From: RGIG7300 sp045657645
Lineage (GTDB): Bacteria > Bacillota > Clostridia > Oscillospirales > CAG-272
Reading direction: 5' to 3'
DNA: 9,508 bases
NCBI GenBank assembly: GCA_045657645.1
Contig: JAZOTL010000153.1
Coordinates: 1-9,508 of the forward strand
The notes under the pieces were generated by a model. It was given only the letters and a program-made list of their open reading frames with translations. It made no database searches and was not told the DNA's origin. This document shows positions 1 to 7,454 of this stretch, in pieces; within the stretch, counting starts at the first letter, position 1; every line of letters begins with the position of its first letter. The position numbers and the translations under genes are program-made.

Positions 1-998
1 TGACCTCAAGAACAGGCATTGACCTCCCCGGCGAAGCGGCAGGAATCTATTCGTCAAAAACAGACTTCAACGACGTCTCCCTCGCTGTTTACTCATTCGG
101 ACAGACGTTCAAGGTAACGCCTCTTACTCAGCTTACTGCGATCAATACCGTCGCTAACGGCGGCAACCTTCTTACTCCTTATATTGTCGATAAGATCATC
201 GATGACGACGGAAACATTCTTATGCAGCACGAGACTATCGTAAAGCGTCAGGTCGTAAGCGGAAGCGTTTGCGACACCTTGGCGGTGATACTCGAGGGCG
301 GTGTTTCCAGCAAGAACGGCGGTGCAAAGAATGCATACGTTGCAGGCTATAAGATAGCCGCTAAAACAGGTACGTCAGAAAAGCGAGATACAAAGGAAAA
401 CGGTGACGTGGTTGGTTCAACGGTGGCTTACGTGCCTGCCGACGATCCCCAGATAGCCATACTTATCGTGGTAGATAACCCTCAGGTATCCTCTCATTTC
501 GGTAGTGTGGTTGCTGCACCTTACGTTGCATCCTCACTTGAAGAAATATTACCCACGCTTGGTATAGAAAAGCAGTACAGTGATGAGGATAGCAGTCTTA
601 TCACTACAGCGGTTGGTAACTATGCGCAGTTGAGCGTTGACGATGCTGTTGCCAATATTACTGCAAAGGGCTTAAGCTACGAGGTGGTAGGTGATGGAGA
701 AACCGTAGTTTCACAGGTTCCTTCTGCCGGCTCTTCTGTACAAAGCGAAACAGGTAAGGTTGTTCTTTATACAGGAGATTCTACTCCCGAAAATAATCTT
801 GTAACCGTTCCCAACCTTTCGGGCTACGGTGCGGAAAGTGCAAACTATACACTTACTGCATATGGTTTTAACGTTAAAATAGACGGTTCTATAAGTAACG
901 GAGCTGTTGTTGCAAAGCAAAGCCCCGAGCCGGGAAGCGAGGTTCCTTACGGAACTGTTGTTACCATCAGTATTCGCGCTTACGACGGAACCGAATAA
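1..998 (+). CDS. Class B penicillin-binding protein with two PASTA domains (FtsI/SpoVD/PBP2B family), 3' part
   Basis: This is the C-terminal 331 residues of a D,D-transpeptidase that cross-links peptidoglycan on the outer face of the membrane. The start lies outside the window; bases 1-2 are the end of a split codon and the frame runs from base 3 to the TAA at 996-998. Visible motifs are TGIDLPGEA near visible residue 4, YSFGQT at residues 30-35 (bases 90-107) and the third catalytic motif KTGTSEK with KTG at bases 363-371. The nucleophile SxxK and the SxN motif must lie upstream. After the transpeptidase domain come two PASTA repeats, about bases 603-776 and 798-977; the first is the more diverged (no clear VPNL start), the second begins VTVPNLSG. 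The position directly before murE is where Firmicutes usually carry spoVD or a pbpB/ftsI homologue. The fragment does not separate a sporulation from a vegetative role, so I give no symbol. Confidence 0.93.
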   Translation, partial: TSRTGIDLPGEAAGIYSSKTDFNDVSLAVYSFGQTFKVTPLTQLTAINTVANGGNLLTPYIVDKIIDDDGNILMQHETIVKRQVVSGSVCDTLAVILEGGVSSKNGGAKNAYVAGYKIAAKTGTSEKRDTKENGDVVGSTVAYVPADDPQIAILIVVDNPQVSSHFGSVVAAPYVASSLEEILPTLGIEKQYSDEDSSLITTAVGNYAQLSVDDAVANITAKGLSYEVVGDGETVVSQVPSAGSSVQSETGKVVLYTGDSTPENNLVTVPNLSGYGAESANYTLTAYGFNVKIDGSISNGAVVAKQSPEPGSEVPYGTVVTISIRAYDGTE

Positions 999-1015
999 AA
1001 AGGAATAACAAGACT

Positions 1016-1036
1016 ATGACGAGGCTTTCAAAATAG
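1016..1036 (+). other. Possible six-codon leader ORF (MTRLSK) upstream of murE
   Basis: ATG at 1016 is followed by five sense codons and TAG at 1034-1036. An AAGGA at 1000-1004 lies 11 bases upstream, a loose but possible ribosome binding site. The frame is the same as murE (1127 minus 1016 is 37 codons), and after the TAG no further stop occurs before murE. It could be a regulatory leader peptide, the remnant of an older murE start, or chance. No peptide-family match can be claimed for six residues. Confidence 0.2.
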
Positions 1037-1113
1037 CCGCAAAGTTTTGTTCAAATGCGTGAGGGTTCAACTCTCTCGGGTGTATCAAACGGATGTATAA
1101 AGATATTACATTC

Positions 1114-1117
1114 GGAG
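1114..1117 (+). promoter_or_regulatory. Ribosome binding site that decides the murE start
   Basis: GGAG lies 9 bases before the ATG at 1127. The upstream in-frame ATG at 1055 has no purine-rich site before it, and the residues it would add do not resemble a MurE N-terminus. This favours 1127 as the true start. Confidence 0.7.
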
Positions 1118-1126
1118 TTGATATTA

Positions 1127-2569
1127 ATGAAATTATCCTGCATTTTAGACGGGATAGAAATTGAAGAAACAAATATAATAGACTTAGAGGTTGAGATAAA
1201 CTCTGTCTGCGAGGATTCACGAGAGGTGAATTCGGATGATATATTTGTTGCACTCTGCGGAAGCAGATATGACGGTCATAAATATATAGGAGAGGCGCTT
1301 GGTCGCCGTGCTGCTGTTATTGTAATCGAGAAAAAGCATTACTCGGGCGCCTTTCCTTATATTCGTGTAAAAAATACACGCAAGGCACTGGCGATGCTCT
1401 GGCATAATCTTACGGGGCGTGCCGGTGACACTCTAAAGCTTATTGCCGTAACAGGTACTAACGGTAAAAGCTCGGTCTGTCGTATGATAAGGCAGATACT
1501 TGAGGCGGCAGGGCATAGCTGTGAGGAAATAGGAACCCTTACAAATGCTATGACTACCCCTGATCCTCATATACTATATCCAAAATTAAAGGAATTTAGT
1601 GAAAACGATACAGAATACGTTGTGATGGAGGCATCTTCTCACGCTTTGGAGCTTTATAAATTAGAGCCTCTAAAGTTCAAGATTGCTATCTTTACAAATC
1701 TTACCGAAGATCATCTGGACTTTCATCACACAATGCGTAGTTACGCAAAGGCAAAAGCCCGTCTTTTTGAAAAAACCGAGATAGGGCTTTTTAACCGTGA
1801 TGACCCATTTTTAAAACAGATAATGGGTTCAAGTAAATGCGAAAAGTATTTCTACGGCGTTTCAGATGCAGCGCTGGATTTTTCGGCAAAAAACTCACAG
1901 AGCACTCTTGAAGGTACTCAATTTGATTTTTTAACCTTGGGGGAAATCTTCCGTGTACGGTTTTCACTGATCGGAGATTTTAATATTATAAACGGACTTT
2001 GCGCTTGCAGCTGTGCGTATCTTTTAGGTATAGAAAAAGAGCATATAAAAGCGGCTTTTGCAAAGATGAAAACGGTTCCCGGTCGGCTTGAACGTGTAGA
2101 ATTACCCCACTCGGTATACCGCGCGTATATAGATTACGCACATACCCCCGATGCCCTTGAAAAGGTGCTGTATACTTTGCGCAAAACTGCGTCAGAAAAA
2201 CAGCGTATAGTGTGCATATTCGGTTGCGGGGGCGATCGGGAAAAGGCAAAACGCCCCATTATGGGTGCTATTGCTACAAGGCTTTCGGATTACGTGATAA
2301 TTACATCTGATAATCCAAGGAGCGAAGAACCCTTTGCAATTATAAGGGATATAGTTTCGGGTGTAGGCTCGGCTGCAAACTACCTTATAATAGCAGACCG
2401 TACCCGTGCAATACAGTATGCAGTACATAGTGCGGCAAAAAATGATATTCTTATTTTCTGCGGCAAAGGGCACGAAAAATACGAAATAAATAATTACGGA
2501 AGATTTCCGTTTGATGAAATAAAGGTCATTAAAGAAGCGGACACGCAAAGAAATGGGAGAGAAAAATGA
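1127..2569 (+). CDS. murE: UDP-N-acetylmuramoyl-tripeptide synthetase, predicted meso-diaminopimelate-adding
   Basis: This cytoplasmic ATP-dependent Mur ligase adds the third amino acid to UDP-MurNAc-L-Ala-D-Glu. With the start at 1127 it has 480 residues, close to the usual MurE length. The N-terminal domain binds the UDP-sugar. The ATP loop is GTNGKSS at residues 110-116, where most homologues have T in place of the first S. TTPDP at 143-147 and EASSHAL at 169-174 follow. Lys210 in YAKAKARLF aligns with the carbamylated lysine of the family. The C-terminal domain has FGCGGDREKAKRP at about 365-377, DNPR at 395-398 and GKGHE at 446-450. DNPR is the known signature for meso-DAP, whereas L-Lys enzymes differ at this motif, so a DAP-type wall is inferred. 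The stop overlaps the murF start by 4 bases (ATGA), indicating translational coupling. An alternative upstream start at 1055 would add 24 residues and is less likely. Confidence 0.96.
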   Translation: MKLSCILDGIEIEETNIIDLEVEINSVCEDSREVNSDDIFVALCGSRYDGHKYIGEALGRRAAVIVIEKKHYSGAFPYIRVKNTRKALAMLWHNLTGRAGDTLKLIAVTGTNGKSSVCRMIRQILEAAGHSCEEIGTLTNAMTTPDPHILYPKLKEFSENDTEYVVMEASSHALELYKLEPLKFKIAIFTNLTEDHLDFHHTMRSYAKAKARLFEKTEIGLFNRDDPFLKQIMGSSKCEKYFYGVSDAALDFSAKNSQSTLEGTQFDFLTLGEIFRVRFSLIGDFNIINGLCACSCAYLLGIEKEHIKAAFAKMKTVPGRLERVELPHSVYRAYIDYAHTPDALEKVLYTLRKTASEKQRIVCIFGCGGDREKAKRPIMGAIATRLSDYVIITSDNPRSEEPFAIIRDIVSGVGSAANYLIIADRTRAIQYAVHSAAKNDILIFCGKGHEKYEINNYGRFPFDEIKVIKEADTQRNGREK

Positions 2570-3960
2570 GCATAATTCATGTTGACAAAACACAGTTATC
2601 CTTGGCAGAGCTTGCAAAAATAACAGACGGAGAGTTGTTTTTCTCTTCACCTGCCGCTATAAAAAATATATCCCTTGACTCCCGTGAAATAGAAGAGGGA
2701 ACCCTGTTCATTGCCATAAAGGGTGAGCGCTTTGACGGACACGATTATATAGGAAAGGCCTTTGAGGAAGGTGCGGCAGCCATAATAGGCGAACGTATTC
2801 CCTACAAGGTAAAGGGTAACGTGATTCTTGTTGACAGCTCTCTTGCGGCACTTGGTGCCATAGCAAAGGAGCATAAGAATAAGATATCTCCCATTACAGT
2901 TGCGGTAACAGGTAGCGTTGGTAAGACCACAACAAAGCAGTTCATTTCCGCAGTTTTTGCAAAGAAGTACAATACCCATAAAACAGATAAGAACTTTAAT
3001 AATGAAATAGGTATGCCCATAACCCTTCTCCGTATGCCTTACGGTTCTCAGGCGCTTGTGCTGGAGTTAGGTATGAGCTTTAAGGGTGAGATATCTCGCC
3101 TGTCTAAAATAGCAGAGCCGGATATTGCAGTTATTACAAATGTCGGTTCATCCCATATAGAAAACCTTGGTTCAAGAGAAGGTATAAGGGATGCAAAGTT
3201 GGAAATACGTGACGGTATGAAGAAGGGCTCAAAGCTTATTCTTAACGGCGATGAACCCTTGCTTGCAGGCATTGATGGCGCTGTGTACGTTGCAATGGAT
3301 AATGAAAATGCCCATTACAGACCGATAAATATAATAGAAAAGGACGGCGGCAGCACCTTTGATATTGTAACTCCCGACGGAGTGGTTAAAGGCTTTGAGA
3401 TAAAGCTTATAGGTAGACATAACGTGTTTAACGCAGTTGTTGCTTATGCCGCAGGTAAGCTTGGTGGTATCTGCGATAAGAAGATAAAGGAAGGCCTTTT
3501 GGAATATGAGTCTGTGGAGCTCAGACAGAATATATATCCCGTTGATAACTATACGGTTATCGAGGATTGCTATAACGCAAGTCCCGAATCAATGCGCGCA
3601 TCCTTAAAGGTGCTTGCCACAAAGGCGGCTGAGGGCAGACGTGTTGCGGTGCTGGGCGATATGCTGGAGCTTGGAAGCTACTCCGAGGCTCTGCATATGC
3701 AGGTAGGTAAAGATGCTGTTGAAAACGGCGTTGACCTTCTTTGCAGCTTCGGTCCTGCTGCAGCCTTTATAGCAAAGGGTGCAGAGCAGGCCGGTATGCC
3801 GAAGGATAAGATAATTGCTTTTGATAATATAGAAGCTGATGACGAATTTGCAAAAATGCTTTCAGCTGCGCTTTTGGAAGGTGATACCGTTCTTTTCAAA
3901 GCAAGCCGCGGCGTAAAGCTTGAGCGCATTATTGCAAGATTAAAAGAAAGCAACTTTTAA
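2566..3960 (+). CDS. murF: UDP-N-acetylmuramoyl-tripeptide--D-alanyl-D-alanine ligase
   Basis: MurF joins the D-Ala-D-Ala dipeptide to the UDP-MurNAc tripeptide with ATP, completing the soluble precursor in the cytoplasm. The 464-residue product has the expected three-domain Mur ligase layout. Near the N-terminus is DSREIEEGTLFIAIKGERFDG-like sequence (from residue 38). The ATP loop GSVGKTTTK is at 116-124 and NNEIGMP at 145-151. YNASPESM is at 336-343, a typical MurF motif, followed by GDMLELG at 364-370 and FKASRGVKLE near 444-453. The ATG overlaps the murE stop; GGAG inside the end of murE lies 6 bases upstream of it. mraY begins 12 bases after the stop, so the product's next enzyme is encoded next. 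Nothing looks broken or unusual. Confidence 0.97.
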   Translation: MSIIHVDKTQLSLAELAKITDGELFFSSPAAIKNISLDSREIEEGTLFIAIKGERFDGHDYIGKAFEEGAAAIIGERIPYKVKGNVILVDSSLAALGAIAKEHKNKISPITVAVTGSVGKTTTKQFISAVFAKKYNTHKTDKNFNNEIGMPITLLRMPYGSQALVLELGMSFKGEISRLSKIAEPDIAVITNVGSSHIENLGSREGIRDAKLEIRDGMKKGSKLILNGDEPLLAGIDGAVYVAMDNENAHYRPINIIEKDGGSTFDIVTPDGVVKGFEIKLIGRHNVFNAVVAYAAGKLGGICDKKIKEGLLEYESVELRQNIYPVDNYTVIEDCYNASPESMRASLKVLATKAAEGRRVAVLGDMLELGSYSEALHMQVGKDAVENGVDLLCSFGPAAAFIAKGAEQAGMPKDKIIAFDNIEADDEFAKMLSAALLEGDTVLFKASRGVKLERIIARLKESNF

Positions 3961-3965
3961 AGGAG
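3961..3965 (+). promoter_or_regulatory. Ribosome binding site for the GTG start of mraY
   Basis: AGGAG directly follows the murF stop and lies 7 bases before GTG at 3973. It supports the non-ATG start; no closer ATG in this frame precedes the conserved membrane segment. Confidence 0.75.
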
Positions 3966-3972
3966 TATAAAA

Positions 3973-4968
3973 GTGAATCTTAATATAATATATTTTATAG
4001 CATCTCTTGTGCTTACGTTTTTAATAACCGTTATTGTTTTGAAAAAGCTTATCCCAAAGCTTAAGAGCTTAAAGATGGGACAAACCATATTGGATATAGG
4101 ACCCCGTTGGCACAAGAATAAAGAGGGAACACCCACAATGGGCGGTCTTTCCTTCCTTCTTGCAATAAGCCTTTGTGTTCTTGGCTTTGGTATAGCGGCG
4201 GCTTTCACCGTTGAGGGCTTTAAGACTGCAGCTTTCTTCATTACATACGCAATGGCAGTATGTTATGCTCTTATCGGCGTATGGGATGACAGTCTTAAGA
4301 TAAAAAAGCGTGAAAACGAGGGCTTTACATCTGGTCAAAAGTTTATGCTTCAGCTTATTATAGCGGCACTTTACCTTATAGCTATGAGAAGCTTTGCAGG
4401 CCTTACCACAAAGCTTTATTTCCCTTATTTTGACGTAAGCTTTGAGCTTGGAGTTTTCTATTATATCATCGCGGTATTGCTTATAGTTGGTATTGTTAAC
4501 AGTGTTAACCTTACAGACGGAATTGACGGTCTTGCTTCTTCTGTAACCGCTGTTGTGGGAGCCTTCTTTGCAGTAGCTTCCTTTATGGTTATGAATATAG
4601 CAGGCGGAATTCTCAGTGCTTGCATGATAGGCGGTTGCCTTGGATTTTTGGTATATAATTTCTATCCCGCCCGTATATTTATGGGTGATACAGGTTCGCT
4701 TTTCCTTGGCGGACTTGTGGTGGGGCTTGCATTTATCATAGATAATCCCCTCATCGTTCTTCTTATAGGTATTATCTACGTTATGGAAAGCGCATCGGAT
4801 ATTATACAGGTAGGTTATTATAAGCTTACCCACAAGCGCGTTTTCAAAATGGCGCCAATACATCACCATTTTGAGCAATGCGGATGGAGCGAAATAAAGA
4901 TCGTTTCTGTATTTTCGGTTATAACACTTATAGCAGGTGCTATTGCATTTTTCGGTATTTTAAGATAA
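3973..4968 (+). CDS. mraY: Phospho-N-acetylmuramoyl-pentapeptide transferase
   Basis: MraY is the integral membrane enzyme that transfers phospho-MurNAc-pentapeptide from UDP to undecaprenyl phosphate, making lipid I on the inner face of the membrane. It starts at GTG and has 331 residues, within the usual range. Many hydrophobic segments are visible, consistent with the family's ten-helix fold. Conserved cytoplasmic motifs are GTPTMGG at 52-58, the Asp pair DDS at 105-107, NSVNLTDGIDGLA at 176-188, FMGDTGS at 236-242 and PIHHHFE at 295-301; together these cover the Mg2+ and nucleotide site. The gene sits between murF and ftsW. In many Firmicutes murD follows mraY, but here only 32 bases separate it from ftsW. 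Confidence 0.97.
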   Translation: MNLNIIYFIASLVLTFLITVIVLKKLIPKLKSLKMGQTILDIGPRWHKNKEGTPTMGGLSFLLAISLCVLGFGIAAAFTVEGFKTAAFFITYAMAVCYALIGVWDDSLKIKKRENEGFTSGQKFMLQLIIAALYLIAMRSFAGLTTKLYFPYFDVSFELGVFYYIIAVLLIVGIVNSVNLTDGIDGLASSVTAVVGAFFAVASFMVMNIAGGILSACMIGGCLGFLVYNFYPARIFMGDTGSLFLGGLVVGLAFIIDNPLIVLLIGIIYVMESASDIIQVGYYKLTHKRVFKMAPIHHHFEQCGWSEIKIVSVFSVITLIAGAIAFFGILR

Positions 4969-5000
4969 AATAATTACGATATTAATTCACAGGAGGGAAT

Positions 5001-6302
5001 ATGAACAGAAATACGTCTAAAAAACCAAATACTGCTCCCTCGGTGAAAAATACAAGAACGGCATACTCCAATGCTCGCAAAGGGGCAACCCGTCCTTCTG
5101 CGGGAAGGGCAACTTCCCCAAAAAAGCAGACCCGACGTCCCAATAGAAATAATGGTTTTATCAAACCGAATGACGTAATACGTGTAAGAAGCGGCATTGA
5201 TATAGTAATGCTCGTAATTATTATTCTTTTGGTGTGCTTTGGTTTGATAATGGTCTTTTCCTCCAGCTTTGCAACTGCATTGCAGAAGAAGGGCGATAGC
5301 TATTATTATATCAAGCGTCAGCTTGTATTTGCGGTTATTGGTTTTGCGGGTATGCTTGGTATAAGCCTTTTCGACTACCGTTTTATGCGTAGGCTAACAA
5401 CCCCTGCTTTCATATTTATGATAGTACTGTTGGCGCTTGTTCCCGTATACGGTCTTTCAAGAGGTCAGGCAACCCGTTGGATAAACATAGGCGGATTTCA
5501 GCTTCAGCCCTCCGAACCTATGAAAACCGTACTTGTAATGTTGCTTGCTCATTATTTTGCTACATATCAAAAAAAGATAACAAATTACAGAGATTTAAAG
5601 GAAGCAAGCATATGGGGAGATCTTATCCCCTATATGATAGTAGGCTTCGTATGTTTGCTTGTTGCAATAGAAAAGCACTTTTCGGGTGTAATAATTCTCT
5701 TCCTTATCGGTACCATCGTTATTTTTGCAGGTGGTGCGGTGAAGAGATGGTTGTTTATAGCGGCAGGTGCAGGCGGTACGGTAGTGCTCATTGCCATAAT
5801 GTTTACCGACTACGCTAAAAAGCGTATAGATATCTGGCTTCACCCCGAAAATTACGATACAATGGGTGAGGTGTGGCAGACCCTTCAGGGTCTTAACGCT
5901 ATCGGCTCCGGCGGACTTTTAGGTGTAGGACTTGGTAACAGTTATCAAAAGTACAGCTACGTTTCGGAAGCGCAGAACGACTTTATCTTCTCCATTGTTT
6001 GTGAGGAGCTAGGCTTTGTAGGCGCTCTTGCGGTAATTGCTCTGTTTGTGCTTTTTGTATGGAGAGGCTTTGTTATAGCAACAAAAGCTCCCGATACCTT
6101 CTCCTCTCTTGTTGCCATAGGTATAGTTGGTAAGGTTGGAGTACAGGCAATACTGAACATCTCGGTTGTAACGGCAATGATACCGAACACGGGCGTTACC
6201 TTACCTTTCTTTAGCTACGGTGGCTCGGCACTTTTACAGTTGCTTTTTGAAATGGGTATACTTCTTGCCATTTCACGTTATTCGTATCAAGATAAACAAT
6301 AG
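5001..6302 (+). CDS. ftsW: SEDS-family peptidoglycan glycosyltransferase FtsW (SpoVE-like)
   Basis: This SEDS membrane protein polymerises lipid II into glycan strands, normally with a class B PBP such as the one at the window start. Of its 433 residues, about 1-62 form a cytoplasmic tail rich in Lys, Arg, Asn, Thr, Ser, Ala and Pro. Membrane segments begin near residue 66. Family motifs are ATRWINIGGFQLQPSE at 157-172, the extracellular loop WLHPENYDTMG at 279-289 with Asp286 aligned to the catalytic aspartate, a stretch with GVGLGNS at 308-314, EAQNDFIF and EELGF at about 323-339, and PFFSYGGSA at 402-410. The usual PDLGT-like motif is replaced by KHFSG at 225-229. AGGAGG at 4991-4996 lies only 4 bases before the ATG, a short spacing, but no other in-frame ATG occurs until residue 70. 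FtsW and SpoVE cannot be told apart with certainty; I see only one SEDS gene here. Confidence 0.95.
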   Translation: MNRNTSKKPNTAPSVKNTRTAYSNARKGATRPSAGRATSPKKQTRRPNRNNGFIKPNDVIRVRSGIDIVMLVIIILLVCFGLIMVFSSSFATALQKKGDSYYYIKRQLVFAVIGFAGMLGISLFDYRFMRRLTTPAFIFMIVLLALVPVYGLSRGQATRWINIGGFQLQPSEPMKTVLVMLLAHYFATYQKKITNYRDLKEASIWGDLIPYMIVGFVCLLVAIEKHFSGVIILFLIGTIVIFAGGAVKRWLFIAAGAGGTVVLIAIMFTDYAKKRIDIWLHPENYDTMGEVWQTLQGLNAIGSGGLLGVGLGNSYQKYSYVSEAQNDFIFSIVCEELGFVGALAVIALFVLFVWRGFVIATKAPDTFSSLVAIGIVGKVGVQAILNISVVTAMIPNTGVTLPFFSYGGSALLQLLFEMGILLAISRYSYQDKQ

Positions 6303-6323
6303 GTATAAAGCGGAGGCTTATAA

Positions 6324-7433
6324 ATGAGAGTGCTTATGAGTGGCGGCGGCACAGGGGGACACGTAAATCCCGCTATTGCCATTGCAAACATAATCAAAAA
6401 GAATGACCCTACAGCGGAAATTGCTTTTGTAGGAACAAAAAGAGGCATAGAAAATAAGCTTGTGCCCCATGCAGGCTATAAGCTTTACCATATAGAAATA
6501 CAGGGTATCAGAAGAAGCCTTTCGCCTCAGAATATAAAAACTGCTTTTCTGTGTATCAAATCCTTTTCCGATTGCAGAAAGATTATAAAGGAGTTTAAGC
6601 CGGACGTTGTAGTAGGCACCGGCGGATATGCCTGCTGGCCTGTTGTAAGGGCCGCAGCTTCACTTAAAATCCCTACCGTTCTGCATGAATCAAACGCTAC
6701 TCCCGGTTTTGCAATAAAGATGCTTGAGGGTGTTGCGGATAAGATATTTGTTAATTTTGAAGAAACCATTCCCCAGCTTAAGCATCCCGAAAAGGCGGTA
6801 AGAGTGGGCAACCCCATGAAGGGTGATTTCTCCTCTGTTGATCGCAATGAAGTGCGTGCAGAGCTTTTGGGAGATAAGTACAAAACCTTTATTCTTTCCC
6901 TTGGTGGCAGTATGGGTGCGGAGCGCGTTAATTTTGAGGTGCTTGATATGATGAAGGACTACACCTCAAAGCACCCCGAAATACTCCATATCCACGCAAC
7001 GGGAGCAATAGAGTACGAAATTGCGAAGAACAAATTTGAAGAAATGGGGCTTGATAAGTACCCCAATGTTCAGCTTGCCGAGTATATATACGATATGCCG
7101 CAAAAGATGGCGGCGGCAGACGTGGTTATTAATCGCGCAGGGGCAATGACCCTGTCGGAATTAGCTCTTCTCGGTCGCGCAAGCGTTCTCATACCTTCAC
7201 CAAACGTTACAAATAATCACCAATATAAAAATGCACACGTTCTTGAAAAGGCGGGTGCGGCACGTCTTATACAGGAAAAGGACCTGTGCCACGGCGCGCT
7301 TACCAATGCGGTAAAAGAACTGGTTGAAGATACCGAGAAACGCCGCAGTATAGAAGCAAACGTAAAGAACTTTGCCGTTACCGATGCGGCAGAAAAGATG
7401 TATCGCTATATAATGCAAGTTACAGGAAACTAA
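6324..7433 (+). CDS. murG: UDP-GlcNAc:lipid I GlcNAc transferase (undecaprenyl-PP-MurNAc-pentapeptide)
   Basis: MurG is a membrane-associated GT-B glycosyltransferase on the cytoplasmic face; it adds GlcNAc to lipid I to make lipid II, the substrate of FtsW. The 369 residues match the family length. The first glycine-rich loop GGGTGGH is at 7-13, VVGTGGYACWP at about 96-106, HESNATPG at 121-128 (other homologues often have HEQN), the third glycine-rich segment LGGSMGAE at 193-200, and RAGAMTLSE at 271-279, where Glu279 aligns with the residue that holds the UDP-GlcNAc ribose. GGAGG at 6312-6316 lies 7 bases before the ATG. The gap to ftsW is 21 bases. murB, found after murG in several Firmicutes, is absent; ftsQ follows after 21 bases. 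Confidence 0.97.
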   Translation: MRVLMSGGGTGGHVNPAIAIANIIKKNDPTAEIAFVGTKRGIENKLVPHAGYKLYHIEIQGIRRSLSPQNIKTAFLCIKSFSDCRKIIKEFKPDVVVGTGGYACWPVVRAAASLKIPTVLHESNATPGFAIKMLEGVADKIFVNFEETIPQLKHPEKAVRVGNPMKGDFSSVDRNEVRAELLGDKYKTFILSLGGSMGAERVNFEVLDMMKDYTSKHPEILHIHATGAIEYEIAKNKFEEMGLDKYPNVQLAEYIYDMPQKMAAADVVINRAGAMTLSELALLGRASVLIPSPNVTNNHQYKNAHVLEKAGAARLIQEKDLCHGALTNAVKELVEDTEKRRSIEANVKNFAVTDAAEKMYRYIMQVTGN

Positions 7434-7443
7434 AAGGAGCAGG
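7434..7443 (+). promoter_or_regulatory. Purine-rich ribosome binding region before ftsQ
   Basis: AAGGAGCAGG follows the murG stop. AAGGAG is 15 bases before the ATG at 7455, longer than usual; the trailing AGG is 11 bases away. A TTG at 7448 is ideally spaced but is out of frame with ftsQ and its frame soon ends. ATG at 7467 is a still more distant alternative. Confidence 0.5.
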
Positions 7444-7454
7444 CACTTTGCCTT

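Larger units (their letters stand above)
999..1126 (+). other. Leader-like gap between the PBP gene and murE
   Basis: This 128-base gap is much longer than the other gaps in the wall-synthesis gene run (overlap to 32 bases). It holds a possible mini-ORF at 1016-1036 and an open frame from 1037 that runs into murE. I see no GC-rich hairpin followed by a T-run, so no intrinsic terminator, and no convincing -35/-10 pair. A TATAAA at 1096-1101 has no matching -35 at normal spacing. The gap might hold a promoter or a post-transcriptional control element for the mur genes, but the sequence alone does not show which. Confidence 0.5.

Noticed and set aside
1061..1075. Small hairpin GAGGG-TTCAA-CTCTC in the murE leader as a terminator
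   Set aside because: The stem is only five pairs including a G-T pair and no T-run follows.
1055..1126. Longer murE start at ATG 1055
   Set aside because: No ribosome binding site precedes it and the added residues do not look like a MurE N-terminus; the ATG at 1127 has GGAG at good spacing.
4069..4878. 269-codon open frame on the - strand opposite mraY
   Set aside because: It is an antisense shadow of a clear mraY. Its protein is rich in Lys, Tyr, Cys and His with no recognisable domain and it has no ribosome binding site of note.
5477..5818. 113-codon + strand frame inside ftsW
   Set aside because: It is out of frame with the well-supported ftsW reading, has no domain and is rich in Arg, Cys and Tyr as shifted frames often are.
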